Assembly: GCF_017355185.1 (NCBI RefSeq)
Contig: NZ_JADILJ010000012.1
Coordinates: 1 to 64,000 of the forward strand
Origin: Rathayibacter sp. SD072
GTDB lineage: Bacteria > Actinomycetota > Actinomycetes > Actinomycetales > Microbacteriaceae
Length of the DNA stretch: 64,000 bases
Reading direction: 5' to 3'
The position numbers and the translations under genes are program-made. How positions within the stretch are numbered: the first letter of the stretch is position 1; each line of letters opens with the position of its first letter. Below the pieces are notes generated by a model that worked only from the letters and a program-made list of their open reading frames with translations, was not told the origin of the DNA and made no database searches. Positions 42,060 to 51,322 of this stretch are shown piece after piece.

Positions 42060-43478
42060 TCAGAACGATGGAACCCGGGCGATCCAGCCCGTCGCCTCCT
42101 CGATCGCGCGGGTCACCGCGAGCAGCTGCAGCTCGCGGCCGTGGCGGCCCACGACCTGCACGCCCACGGGCAGCCCGTCGGAGGTGAAGCCCGCCGAGGT
42201 GACGACCACCGGATGCGCGGCGAGCGTCAGGCGGTTCGCGAGCATCTGCCAGGTGAAGTAGCGGTCGAACCGCACGCCGTCGACCTCCGGGACCCACTCG
42301 AGCTCGGCGGGCGGTGCGGCGACGGGGGTCGCGGGCAGGATCAGCACGTCGTGCCGCTCCAGCACCGCGGCGGTGTCGCGGAACAGGCGCGTGCGGCGCT
42401 CGTAGGCGTCGGCGAGCTGCGTGGCCGACATCGCCCGGCCCTGCTCGACGTTGCGTACGTAGTCCGGGCGGAAGCCCGTCGCGCCCGCGTCGACGGCGTG
42501 CCGGCCGCCGAGGAAGAACTCGAAGGTCTCGATGGTCTCCCAGGCCTCGTCGGCACCCGCGAAGTCGGGCTCGTCGGCCTCGACGACGGCGCCGAGGCCG
42601 GTGAGCTGCTGAGCGAACGCCGCGTGCACCCGCCGCACCTCGGGGTCGATCGGCAGGCCGCCGGCGTCCGCGCTCCACGCGATCCGCAGGCCGTCGACGG
42701 CCACCGGGCGCGGCTCGTGCACGGGCAGGGACGACAGCGGCCAGACGCTCTTCTCGACCGACAGCCCCCGGAGGAAGAGTGCGGCGTCGGCGGAGTCGCG
42801 CGCCATCGGTCCGGTCACGCCGTGCGGGGTCCACGCGTTGCCCGTCCGTCCGCTCGCGACGCGGCCGGGGCTCGGGCGCACGCCGACGACGTTGCAGAAC
42901 GCGGCGGGGTAGCGGAGGCTGCCGCCGCTGTCGGAGCCGTCGGCGATCGGCAGCATCCGGGCGGCGAGGGCGGCGGCGGCGCCTCCGCTGGATCCCCCCG
43001 CGTGGCGCGTCGTGTCCCACGGGTTCACGGTCGTGCCGAAGACCGGGTTGAAGGTCAGCACGCCCTGGCCCATCTCGGGGGTGTTCGTCTTGCCGATGAT
43101 CAGCGCGCCCGCCTCGCGGAGCAGGGTCGCGAGAACGCTGTCGTGCGCGGCGGGCGCGGCGTCGGCGAACGCGGCCGAGCCGTTCGTGGTCGGGAAGCCG
43201 GCCACGTCCATCAGGTCCTTCACCGCGGTCGGCAGACCGTGCAGCGGAGGCAGGGGCTCCCCCGATGCGCGCGCCTCGGCGGTGCGGCGGTCGGCCGCCT
43301 CCGCCACTGCGAGCGACACCGAGTCCGGCTGCTGCGAGACCACGGCGCGGAGTGCGGGGTTCCGCTCCTCGATCCGCTCGAGGTGCGCCCGCATCACCTC
43401 CACGGCCGAGACCTCGCGGGAGGAGATCGCCGCTGCCAGCGCGGTGGCGCTGCGGTCGGCGAGGTGCTCCTCGGCCAT
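42060..43478 (-). CDS. Amidase (amidase-signature family)
   Basis: A 472-residue amidase. The catalytic lysine is in PTAVKDLMDVAG near residue 88, the glycine/serine loop is HAGGSSGGAAAALA near 163, and the nucleophile serine is in DGSDSGGSLRYPAAF near 187. It is the last gene of the leftward amine-catabolism operon, overlapping the amine oxidase stop by one base (TGATG). It probably hydrolyses an amide made or released by the pathway. The substrate cannot be read from sequence. Confidence 0.87.
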   Translation of the reverse strand: MAEEHLADRSATALAAAISSREVSAVEVMRAHLERIEERNPALRAVVSQQPDSVSLAVAEAADRRTAEARASGEPLPPLHGLPTAVKDLMDVAGFPTTNGSAAFADAAPAAHDSVLATLLREAGALIIGKTNTPEMGQGVLTFNPVFGTTVNPWDTTRHAGGSSGGAAAALAARMLPIADGSDSGGSLRYPAAFCNVVGVRPSPGRVASGRTGNAWTPHGVTGPMARDSADAALFLRGLSVEKSVWPLSSLPVHEPRPVAVDGLRIAWSADAGGLPIDPEVRRVHAAFAQQLTGLGAVVEADEPDFAGADEAWETIETFEFFLGGRHAVDAGATGFRPDYVRNVEQGRAMSATQLADAYERRTRLFRDTAAVLERHDVLILPATPVAAPPAELEWVPEVDGVRFDRYFTWQMLANRLTLAAHPVVVTSAGFTSDGLPVGVQVVGRHGRELQLLAVTRAIEEATGWIARVPSF

Positions 43479-45550
43479 CAGCGGCCGCCCTCGTGGCCGT
43501 GCTGCTGCTCGGCGTGCGCGTGGCCGGCGTGGGCGTCGTGCCCGTGACCGCCCGAGTCGTGCCCGGCGTGGTCGTGCCCCGCGTGGTCCTGCCCCGCGTG
43601 GCCGTGCCCCGCGTGGTCCTGCCCCGCGTGGCCGTGCCCGGCGTGTCCCTGCCCCGGCGCGCAGTGCGCCGACTCCGATGCCGGCACGTCCAGCGACGGA
43701 TTGCGGTCGAAGAACCCGTCCGGCTCGAGCCTCAGGCTGATCCGGTCCACCGGCATGATCGGCCACTGCTCCGGGCGCGGGAAGTGGTGCACGCCCAGCA
43801 CCGGCCAGAGCACGAGGCGCTCGTTCTCGAGCGAGCGGTCGGCCCGCTGCCACACGTGCACGCCGTCGTCGCCGAGCTCGCCCTGGTTGGGGTACTCGCC
43901 CGCGATGAAGCGCTCCTCCGCGTCGAACGCGCTCGCCCACAGGTGCTGCGCGACGAAGGGCGCCTTGCGCTCGACCACGCTGCCGGGGCGCGCGTAGAGC
44001 TGCGCGGTGTTCTGGATCGCGAGGCGGTAGGCGGTGCTCTCGCCGTAGCGGTTGGTGGCCGACTCGCTCTCGACGCGCCAGTGCAGCGCCCGCGCCGGGT
44101 CCGCGCGGCGCGCGCCCTGCGCCTCCGAAGCGATCGGGGTCTCGACGGCGAGGCACGCGTTGCCGTACGGGTTCGTCGTCTCGTCCGGGTCCACCTCGGC
44201 GTGCACCTCGACGAGGCGGTTCAGCGGTCCGTCGATCGCGGTGTCCAGGCGCACCGCGAAGTAGTGCTGGTGGGTCGGTGCCTGCACGTTCGGAGCGACG
44301 AGGCGCCCCGAACGCGGCGTCTCGCCGTCGGCGATGCCCGAGACCGACATCAGGCCGGTGAGCTTCACCTCGAGCTCGATCGAGCCGTCCTGGTGCAGCG
44401 ACCAGTAGAAGCCGTAGTCGTAGTTCGCGACCGTGGCGAAGCTCGAGACCACGAGCTTGCGGCTGCGGCGCACCTCGGCGCTGCCGGTGCGCGTGTTCAC
44501 GTGCTTCCAGAGGATCGAGTCGTCCTCCTCGTGCAGGCAGATGCCGTTCGCGATGGTCTGCGGCTCGCCGTGCCCGTCGAGGTACTCGACGTCGAAGTAG
44601 CGGATCTCGCCCAGGCAGTCGCAGCCCAGCTCGAGGCTCGCGGTGAGGGGGCCGGCGCCGTACTCGCCCCAGTCGAAGAAGTTCTTGCGGTAGGCGGTCG
44701 GGTCGCTGTCGAGGTAGGGCACGTACATCTCGTTGACCGCGGCGCGCTGGAGCACGGGGCGCTCGACATCGCCGTCGCGGTAGGTCAGCTCGTGCAGCAC
44801 GAGCCCCTCCCGGTGGCTGAAGCCCACCCGGAACGACCAGTTCTGCCAGGTGACGCGGTGCCCCTCGATCGCGAAGCCGGGGCCGTCCGCCTGCACGATG
44901 TCGAGCTTCGACACCTCGCGGTCGGGACCCCAGGTGCCCGCCGTGTAGACGCCGGTCTCGCTCGCCATCGGGATCACGCCGTGGTCCTCGATCCGGATCA
45001 CCTCGAGCGTGTCGAGGTCGAGGATCGGCACGAGTCCGGCGACCGGGCGCGCGTAGCCGTTGTCCTCCGGGAACTCGCGGTACCAGACCGTGCCCCAGCT
45101 CAGCCGGCGGTCGGCGAGGTCCTCGGGCACGAAGCCCGTGATCGACTCCGGGTCGACCCAGACGAGCGAGGTGTCGGTGATGCCGCGCAGGGCCAGCGCC
45201 TCCTTGAGCAGGGGCGAGTTCCGGGCCGCCTGCGCGATCATCCGGGCCTCGTCGCTCGAGACGCCCGGGCGGCGGTGGTCGACGTCGGTCCACACCTCGA
45301 CGACCGCGGAGCCGCCCGGCGCCGCGGTCCAGCCGCGCACCTCCCAGGCGGCGCGGGCGTCCGGGTCCATGACCACCAGGCGCACCGGTCGCGGATCGCC
45401 CGGCGACGTGCCCCGCGCCTTCTCCTCGTCCAGGGCGATCCCCCAGAAGCGCGGTCGCTCGCCGAGTCGACCGCTCGCGCGCACGGCGGCGACGAAGGAG
45501 GAGATCTCGGCGGAGGTGAGCGGGTCGAGGACGTGGGCGGTGGAGCTCAT
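43478..45550 (-). CDS. Copper-containing primary-amine oxidase with histidine-rich tail
   Basis: A 690-residue copper amine oxidase. The cofactor (topaquinone) tyrosine is Tyr377 in the motif A-N-Y-D. The catalytic base is probably the Asp in FFDWGEYGAG near residue 298. Copper histidines are in THQHYFAV and in GVHHFPRPEQWP. It oxidises primary amines to aldehydes with release of ammonia and hydrogen peroxide. After about residue 635, where relatives end, a His/Gly-rich tail of ~55 residues with repeated GHAGHGHAGQDHA units follows. No signal peptide is seen. It overlaps its neighbours on both sides. Confidence 0.92.
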   Translation of the reverse strand: MSSTAHVLDPLTSAEISSFVAAVRASGRLGERPRFWGIALDEEKARGTSPGDPRPVRLVVMDPDARAAWEVRGWTAAPGGSAVVEVWTDVDHRRPGVSSDEARMIAQAARNSPLLKEALALRGITDTSLVWVDPESITGFVPEDLADRRLSWGTVWYREFPEDNGYARPVAGLVPILDLDTLEVIRIEDHGVIPMASETGVYTAGTWGPDREVSKLDIVQADGPGFAIEGHRVTWQNWSFRVGFSHREGLVLHELTYRDGDVERPVLQRAAVNEMYVPYLDSDPTAYRKNFFDWGEYGAGPLTASLELGCDCLGEIRYFDVEYLDGHGEPQTIANGICLHEEDDSILWKHVNTRTGSAEVRRSRKLVVSSFATVANYDYGFYWSLHQDGSIELEVKLTGLMSVSGIADGETPRSGRLVAPNVQAPTHQHYFAVRLDTAIDGPLNRLVEVHAEVDPDETTNPYGNACLAVETPIASEAQGARRADPARALHWRVESESATNRYGESTAYRLAIQNTAQLYARPGSVVERKAPFVAQHLWASAFDAEERFIAGEYPNQGELGDDGVHVWQRADRSLENERLVLWPVLGVHHFPRPEQWPIMPVDRISLRLEPDGFFDRNPSLDVPASESAHCAPGQGHAGHGHAGQDHAGHGHAGQDHAGHDHAGHDSGGHGHDAHAGHAHAEQQHGHEGGR

Positions 45551-47127
45551 CGGGTTCCTTCGGGTCGGAGGGTCGGGTTCGGGGACGCGGGGACGACGGC
45601 GGCGCGGCCGTCCGCGCGCGGGTCGCTCGCCGCGTCGAGCCGCCCGTCGGAGTGCAGGCGCACCAGCTGCACGTGGCCGGCCTCGTCGACGGGACCGGCG
45701 GTGCGGACGACCGGCAGACCGAGCGCCTCGGCCGCCGCGATCGCCTCGTCGGCCCCGGGCTCGGCGACGAGCGTCGTGCGCTCGTGGCCGAGGTCGCGGG
45801 CGCCGACGACGAAGCGCGGCCGTGCGAGCACCTCGTCGGGCTGCGACGTCGGCCGCAGCAGGTCGCGCACCAGCTGGGCGAGGATCCACGGCTGAGCGCT
45901 GCCGCCCTGGCAGCCGAGCCCGAGCACCAGCTCGTCGGTCTCGGCGACGACCGGCAGCAGGGTGTGCGGCGGCCGCAGTCCCGGCCCCACGTGCCCCGGA
46001 TGGGCGGGATCGGTACTGAAGGCCGAGCCGCGGTTGTGCAGCACGACGCCCGTGCCGGGATCGAGGATCCCGGAGCCGAAGAGCTGGTAGACGCTCTGGA
46101 TCAGGGTCACGACGGTGCCGTCGGCGTCCGCCGCGGTCACCGCCACGGTGTCGCCGAGGGCACGTCCGGCGCGGGGCAGGGAGCCGTCGCGACCGCGCGG
46201 GTTCCGCAGCGCGTCGACGTCGATCGCTCCTCCGCGGGGATCGCCCAGCTCGGCCTGGCGCACGAGCGCGGCCTCGCGCACGGCGGCGACGAGCTCGGCG
46301 GTCTCGCCCCCGAGCGCCTCGGGCAGGACTCCCAGCAGCACCGCGCCCTGGCTGGGCGGCGGGGCGACCCACCAGCGCGCGCCTCCGATCGTCTCGGTGA
46401 GCGGCTCGACGAGCTCGGCCTCGTGCGCGGCGAAGTCGTCCTCGGTGTGAGTGCCGCCGAGCGAGCGGAGCCGCGCGGCGAGCGAGGCGGCGATCCGCCC
46501 GGAGTAGAAGGCGGCCGGGTCCTCGGCCAGCTCGCCGAGGGTCGCGGCGAGCGCCGGCTGCACGAGCGCGTCGCCCTCGCCCAGCAGTCCGCCGCGGCCG
46601 TCGCCGAACACTCCGCGCATGCCCTCGTCGGCCTGCAGCTCCTCGCTCCGCTGGCCGATCGCCCGCGCCAGACCGGCCGAGACGGGCACGCCCTCGGCGG
46701 CCAGCCGCGCAGCGCGCCGCAGAGGCGCGGCGAGTCCGAGGCGCCCGCCCAGGCCGGCGATCGTGTGCCAGCCGGCGACGGCTCCGGGGATCGTCACCGT
46801 CTGCGCCCCCTGGCGCGGCATGCGGTCCTCGAGCGCCAGGCGCGCGACGTCGATGCCGGCCGGCGCCGCTCCGGCCGAGATCACCGCGGTCACTCCGGCC
46901 CCCGGACGGCGCACCAGGGCGATGAGGTCGCCGCCCAGACCGCACTGGTGCGGGTAGACGACGGTGAGGGCCGTCGCGGCGGCGAGGGCCGCGTCGATCG
47001 CGTCCCCTCCGTCGGCGATCGCCTCGGCCGCGGCGTCGAGAGCCGCCGGGTGGGGCGCGGCGACCGCGATCCGGGAGGAGGGGGAGGACGCAGCGACGGG
47101 GCCGGTCGGCGAGGCGGGTGCGGTCAT
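45547..47127 (-). CDS. Gamma-glutamyltransferase family protein
   Basis: A 526-residue protein of the gamma-glutamyltranspeptidase (Ntn-hydrolase) family. The N-terminal part has AAEAIADGGDAIDAALAAA and YPHQCGLGGDLIAL. The likely nucleophile is Thr327 in ALGDTVAVTAADADG, where autocleavage would form the small subunit, which contains SVYQLFGSGILDPGTG and PPHTLLPVV. No signal peptide is seen, so it is probably cytoplasmic. In this operon it may remove or transfer gamma-glutamyl groups on amines. ATGA overlaps join it to both neighbours. Confidence 0.85.
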   Translation of the reverse strand: MTAPASPTGPVAASSPSSRIAVAAPHPAALDAAAEAIADGGDAIDAALAAATALTVVYPHQCGLGGDLIALVRRPGAGVTAVISAGAAPAGIDVARLALEDRMPRQGAQTVTIPGAVAGWHTIAGLGGRLGLAAPLRRAARLAAEGVPVSAGLARAIGQRSEELQADEGMRGVFGDGRGGLLGEGDALVQPALAATLGELAEDPAAFYSGRIAASLAARLRSLGGTHTEDDFAAHEAELVEPLTETIGGARWWVAPPPSQGAVLLGVLPEALGGETAELVAAVREAALVRQAELGDPRGGAIDVDALRNPRGRDGSLPRAGRALGDTVAVTAADADGTVVTLIQSVYQLFGSGILDPGTGVVLHNRGSAFSTDPAHPGHVGPGLRPPHTLLPVVAETDELVLGLGCQGGSAQPWILAQLVRDLLRPTSQPDEVLARPRFVVGARDLGHERTTLVAEPGADEAIAAAEALGLPVVRTAGPVDEAGHVQLVRLHSDGRLDAASDPRADGRAAVVPASPNPTLRPEGTR

Positions 47128-48209
47128 GCGGGGGTCACGCTCCGAGCGGGGGTGAGGAAGTCGAGGTCGGGTCGGTCGATCCCGTCGACGAGGTCGGCGA
47201 GGGCCTCGCCGATCGCCGGGCCGAACTTGAAGCCGTGACCGGAGCACGCGGCCGCGACCAGCACCTGCGGCCGGCCGGGCAGCTCGCCGAGGACGAAGCG
47301 CTTGTCGGGGGTCATCGTGTAGAGGCAGGCGACGGCCTCGCCGCCCTCGACGTCGATGCCCGGCACGAAGCGGCGCAGCAGCGCCTGCAGGTGCGCGATC
47401 TCCTCCGTGGTGGGCGGGGCGACGGGCACGGCCGGGTCCCACACGGGCCCGGCGTCGATGCCGATCTTCGCTCCCGAGCCCGCGGCCTCGGGGAGCCCGA
47501 AGACGAGCCCCTCCGGCAGGTCCACCGAGAAGCAGCCGAGGGCCGGCGGGCGGGCGGCGTCCTGACCGGCGCGGGCGGTGTAGGTGAGGATCCGCTGCAC
47601 CTCGAAGAACCCCGCCGCCTCGGGCAGGAGCCGCGCGATCCAACCGCCGGCGGCGAGCACGAGCCGGCGCGCGCGGAGCTCTCCCGCGGTGGTGCGGACG
47701 GTGACGACTCCCGCGTCCGTGGACCAGCCGAGGACCTCCTCCTCGAAGCGCAGCTCGGCGCCCGCCGCGACGGCGTCGGACTGCGCGAAGGCCAGCGCCC
47801 GTGCGGCCTCGACCACTCCGGCGTCGGGGTCGTGCACCACACCCCAGCCCTCCGGCGGCGCCAACGACGCGGCGACGGCACGGGCGTCCTCGACGGGTCG
47901 GCTCCGGCCGCCCTGCAGCGTGGGGACGCCGCGGTGCGCGTACAGCCCGCCGGTCGTGTGCACGAACGGCTCTCCGGCGTGCACGCCCCAGCGCTCCCAG
48001 CCGCGGAAGGCGCGGTCGACCAGGTCGTTCCAGACCGGGCTCGGGTAGGCGCGGCGGATCATCCGCGTCGCTCCGTGCGACGAGCCGCGCGCGTGCGCCG
48101 GGCCGAACTGCTCGATCCCTACGACGTCGCGCCCGCGCCGCGCGAGCTCGCGCACCGTCGCCGACCCGTGGATCCCGAGCCCGAGCACCACCGCGTCGTG
48201 CACCGTCAT
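47124..48209 (-). CDS. Sarcosine-oxidase-like FAD-dependent amine oxidase
   Basis: A 361-residue DAO-family flavoprotein close to monomeric sarcosine/N-methyl amino acid oxidases. The FAD-binding Rossmann start is AVVLGLGIHGSATVREL. GSSHGATRMIRRAY near residue 45 and the late CLYTMTPDKRFVLGELP supply the cysteine that binds FAD covalently in this family, followed by AACSGHGFKFGPAIGEALADL. The reaction gives formaldehyde (or an aldehyde) and hydrogen peroxide. It is coupled to the aminotransferase and GGT genes by ATGA overlaps. Confidence 0.88.
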   Translation of the reverse strand: MTVHDAVVLGLGIHGSATVRELARRGRDVVGIEQFGPAHARGSSHGATRMIRRAYPSPVWNDLVDRAFRGWERWGVHAGEPFVHTTGGLYAHRGVPTLQGGRSRPVEDARAVAASLAPPEGWGVVHDPDAGVVEAARALAFAQSDAVAAGAELRFEEEVLGWSTDAGVVTVRTTAGELRARRLVLAAGGWIARLLPEAAGFFEVQRILTYTARAGQDAARPPALGCFSVDLPEGLVFGLPEAAGSGAKIGIDAGPVWDPAVPVAPPTTEEIAHLQALLRRFVPGIDVEGGEAVACLYTMTPDKRFVLGELPGRPQVLVAAACSGHGFKFGPAIGEALADLVDGIDRPDLDFLTPARSVTPA

Positions 48210-49438
48210 CGGGCGCCTCCTGCGATCGCCGCGACCCGCTCGAGCAGGGCGTCGACGTCGGAGGCGTCGGTGTAGACGTGCGGGGACACGCGGACGACGC
48301 TCGCGATGCCCCGGGCGCCGAGGTCCCACTGCGCGTGGCCGGCGGGCACGGCGAGCGAGTCCACGCCCGCCTCGCGCAGCCCGGCCGAGACCTGCTTGGC
48401 GGCGACCCCGTCGACCGTGAAGGTCACTATGCCGGAGGGGGAGGCGGGCGGATCGGCGAGGGAGACGCCGTCGAGGGCGCCGAGCCGCTCGCGCAGCTGC
48501 GCGCCGAGGGCCACGAGGTGCTCCTGGGTGGCCGCGGGACCGCGCTCGAGGGCTTCGCGGAGCGCGACTCCGAGGCCCAGTCGGGAGGCGACCGACGACT
48601 CCCAGGTCTCGAGGACCCGTGCCGTGCCGTCCATCGTCCACTCCTCCGCGCTCGTCCAGCTCGAGCCTCGCACGTCGGGCGCCCAGGGTCCGAGTCCGTC
48701 GAGCAGGCCCCTGCGCAGGTGCAGCAGGCCGGTGCCCCGCGGTCCGCGGAGGAACTTGCGCCCGGTGGTGACGAGGGCGTCGCAGCCGATCGCGCGCACG
48801 TCGATGTCGAGCTGCCCGACCGACTGCGTCGCGTCGAGCACGGTGATCGCCCCGTAGCGGCGGGCCAGTGCGCCGATCGCGGCGACGGGCTCGACGAGCC
48901 CGGAGGAGGTGGGGATGTGCACCGCGCTGACGACCGTGCGCCCGGTCGTGGTCGCCAGGGCGCTCTCGAGCGCCTCCAGATCCATCCTGCCCGAGGAGTC
49001 GTTGGGGAGCACGTCCAGACGCACGCCGTCGTGCCGACGCAGGGCGAGCATCCGCAGCGCCTGGCTGATGTAGCTCGAGCGCGGCGCGAGGACCGTGTCG
49101 CCCGGCCCCAGGCGCAGGGCGTCGAAGACCGCGCGCAGACCGCTGGTCGCGCTGTCGAAGAACGCGATCTCGTCGACGTCGGACCCGAGCAGCTGCGCGG
49201 CCGACGCGTAGGCCGCCTCGAGGTCGTCGGCGGCGAGATTCGCGGCCTCGTAGCCGCCGATCCGCTGCTCCAGGCGCAGGTGCCCGATGACCGCGGCCAG
49301 GACGCCGTCGCTCATCAGTCCCGCTCCGGCGGCGTTGAAGTAGTGCCGCCCGACCGTGCCGGCAGTGCGGGCGCGCTCGGCCGCGACGTCGATGGTCGCG
49401 GTCGCGGCGGGGGTGCCGCCGTCCAGGCCGAGTGTCAT
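48206..49438 (-). CDS. Class V aminotransferase-fold PLP enzyme (EgtE/lyase-like)
   Basis: A 410-residue PLP enzyme of aminotransferase class V. The PLP lysine is Lys228 in VTTGRKFLRGPRGTGLL. The phosphate region is FFDSATSGLRAVFDAL, and VLDATQSVGQLDIDV has the cofactor-contacting Asp. The N-terminal HYFNAAGAGLMSDGV and overall plan resemble EgtE-type and isopenicillin-N-epimerase-like lyases more than true transaminases. It is the first gene of the leftward amine operon. Products such as enamines would suit the RidA protein encoded divergently. Confidence 0.82.
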   Translation of the reverse strand: MTLGLDGGTPAATATIDVAAERARTAGTVGRHYFNAAGAGLMSDGVLAAVIGHLRLEQRIGGYEAANLAADDLEAAYASAAQLLGSDVDEIAFFDSATSGLRAVFDALRLGPGDTVLAPRSSYISQALRMLALRRHDGVRLDVLPNDSSGRMDLEALESALATTTGRTVVSAVHIPTSSGLVEPVAAIGALARRYGAITVLDATQSVGQLDIDVRAIGCDALVTTGRKFLRGPRGTGLLHLRRGLLDGLGPWAPDVRGSSWTSAEEWTMDGTARVLETWESSVASRLGLGVALREALERGPAATQEHLVALGAQLRERLGALDGVSLADPPASPSGIVTFTVDGVAAKQVSAGLREAGVDSLAVPAGHAQWDLGARGIASVVRVSPHVYTDASDVDALLERVAAIAGGAR

Positions 49439-49480
49439 CCAACAGGTCCTTCCGCGCGGCGTCGTCCTGCGAACGACTGA

Positions 49481-49530
49481 ATGGATCCCATCCTAAACAG
49501 GTTGTATCCATTAATGCCACCGCCGGATAC
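49481..49530. promoter_or_regulatory. Divergent promoter region with GntR-like half-sites
   Basis: ATGGATCCCAT (49481-49491) and TATCCATTAA (49505-49514) resemble the ATTGGATCCAAT palindrome beside the GntR gene at 19088. They lie between the aminotransferase operon (leftward) and the RidA gene (rightward). TTGTAT (49502-49507) with GATACG (49526-49531), 18 bases apart, is a possible rightward -35/-10. TAGGAT on the reverse strand (49491-49496) is a possible leftward -10. Confidence 0.42.
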
Positions 49531-49593
49531 GCTGGACCGGCCGGACAGCGCGCATCGCCCTCCGGCCCGCACCCCGTCCCGCGAGAGGCCGCC

Positions 49594-50088
49594 ATGACCC
49601 ACTCCCCCGAAGCCCGCGCCCTCGAGCTCGGCCTCGTGATCCCGGACTACGCGAACCCGCCCTACGGCGGGCGCTACGGCTCCTCCCTCCGCGCGTTCCA
49701 CCGCACGGGAGACCTCCTCGAGCTCAGCGGCATCACCCCCGAGTCCCGCGACGGCGCGCTCCTGCACCCGGGCGCGGTCGGGGTCGACATCACCCTCGAG
49801 CAGGCGCAGGAGGCGGCCCGCTACGCCGCCGTCAACGCCCTCGGCATGATCCGTCTCGCCCTCGGCTCGCTCGACGAGGTCGTCGCCCTGTCCAGGGGCC
49901 TCTGCTTCGTGCTCTGCCCGCCCGGTTTCGAGCGCCTCAACGAGGTCTCGAACGCCGCGAGCGACCTGCTCCTGGACGTCTTCGGCCCCGACGCCGGCCG
50001 CATGGGCCGCGCCTCCATCGGAGCCACCGCCCTCTCGCGCAGCGCCTGCTTCGAGCTGTGGCTCAGCCTGGAGTGCCGCCCGCGCTGA
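49594..50088 (+). CDS. RidA family protein (reactive imine/enamine deaminase)
   Basis: A 164-residue RidA/YjgF-family protein with [21 protein letters not shown] near residue 30, [30 protein letters not shown] near 80, and the late [24 protein letters not shown]. The key Arg of RidA members would be in the RASIG segment (~150). Such proteins hydrolyse reactive enamine/imine products of PLP and flavin enzymes. Divergence from such an operon makes this role likely. It precedes the luciferase-like gene by 53 bases. Confidence 0.8.
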   Translation: MTHSPEARALELGLVIPDYANPPYGGRYGSSLRAFHRTGDLLELSGITPESRDGALLHPGAVGVDITLEQAQEAARYAAVNALGMIRLALGSLDEVVALSRGLCFVLCPPGFERLNEVSNAASDLLLDVFGPDAGRMGRASIGATALSRSACFELWLSLECRPR

Positions 50089-50141
50089 TCACCGCGCACC
50101 GGTCGGGAACACCCGCCGCCCCTCGCGCGTTGCCCTCTGAC

Positions 50142-51149
50142 ATGACCGTTCCCCTCTCGATCCTCGACCTCGCCCCCATCGCACCCGGAGAGACCGCGCG
50201 CGACAGCTTCGCCGCCTCGGTGGCCCTGGCGCAGCAGGCCGAGCGGAGCGGGTACCGCCGGGTCTGGTACGCCGAGCACCACAACATGGCGTCGATCGCG
50301 TCGAGCGCCACCTCGGTGCTCATCGCGCACGTGGCCTCGCAGACCTCGACCATCCGCCTCGGCTCCGGCGGCGTCATGCTGCCCAACCACTCCCCCCTCA
50401 CCATCGCCGAGCAGTACGGAACGCTCGAGACCCTGCACCCCGGTCGCATCGACCTCGGACTCGGTCGCGCCCCCGGCAGCGACCAGGCGACCTTCCGCGC
50501 GCTGCGCCGCGATCCCGAGTCGTCCGAGCGCTTCCCGCAGGACGTCGTCGAGCTGCAGGCGTTCCTCGCCGGCGAGTCCCGGATCCCCGGTGTCAGCGCG
50601 ACGCCCGGCGCCGGCACCCGCGTGCCCCTCTACATCCTCGGCTCGTCGCTCTTCGGCGCGCAGCTGGCCGCGGCCCTCGGCCTGCCCTACGCCTTCGCCT
50701 CGCACTTCGCGCCCGACGCGCTGCACCAGGCCGTCGCCGAGTACCGCCGCGGCTTCCGCCCCTCCGAGCAGCTCGACGCTCCCTACGTCATCGCCGGAGT
50801 GAACGCCATCGCGGCCGACACGACCGCCGACGCCGAGCGCCAGTTCGCCGAGATGAAGCGCGCCCGCCTCATGATGCTGCTGCGCCAGAGCGGCCAGATC
50901 CCGCTCGACCAGCAGTTCTCCGACGACGAGCTCGACAGCCTGCTGAGTGCCCCGGTCGGCGCCCACGTCGCGAGCATGACCCACTACACCGGGGTCGGCA
51001 CCGGCGAGGAGGTCGCGGACTACGTGGCCGGATTCGCGCGCTCGGCCGACGCCGACGAGGTCATCGTCGCCCACGCGTCGCTCGCGACCCCCGCGCGGCT
51101 GCGCTCGGTCGAGCTGCTGGCCGACGCGCACGCCCGCGTCGCGGCGTAG
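50142..51149 (+). CDS. LLM-class flavin-dependent monooxygenase-like protein
   Basis: A 335-residue luciferase-like protein. It begins [20 protein letters not shown], has [26 protein letters not shown] near residue 45 and [24 protein letters not shown] near 75, and [12 protein letters not shown] near 110. These are characteristic of the MsnO8/YhbW subgroup. It needs reduced flavin from another enzyme. It shares its orientation and probably its transcript with ridA. Oxidation of an amine or sulfur compound is possible. Confidence 0.85.
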   Translation: MTVPLSILDLAPIAPGETARDSFAASVALAQQAERSGYRRVWYAEHHNMASIASSATSVLIAHVASQTSTIRLGSGGVMLPNHSPLTIAEQYGTLETLHPGRIDLGLGRAPGSDQATFRALRRDPESSERFPQDVVELQAFLAGESRIPGVSATPGAGTRVPLYILGSSLFGAQLAAALGLPYAFASHFAPDALHQAVAEYRRGFRPSEQLDAPYVIAGVNAIAADTTADAERQFAEMKRARLMMLLRQSGQIPLDQQFSDDELDSLLSAPVGAHVASMTHYTGVGTGEEVADYVAGFARSADADEVIVAHASLATPARLRSVELLADAHARVAA

Positions 51150-51165
51150 CCACCTGCAGAAGCAA

Positions 51166-51215
51166 GGCTGAGCGGCCGGACACCGCGACGAACCCGCGAT
51201 TCCGGCCTCTCAGCC
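51166..51215. terminator. Stem-loop between convergent genes
   Basis: GGCTGAGCGGCCGGA (51166-51180) and TCCGGCCTCTCAGCC (51201-51215) pair with one mismatch across a 20-base loop. It lies just after the luciferase-like gene and before the end of the leftward membrane-protein gene, so it probably serves both transcripts. The rest of 51150-51322 shows nothing recognisable. Confidence 0.7.
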
Positions 51216-51322
51216 TCCGTTGTGCGGGTCCGGCACGCGATCGCGCACGCAACCGAGGGCGAGATCCGCCGATCGGCTGCGAACGGTGCCGCCGGCGCCT
51301 CCCGACCTCGGTTCCGTACGCC

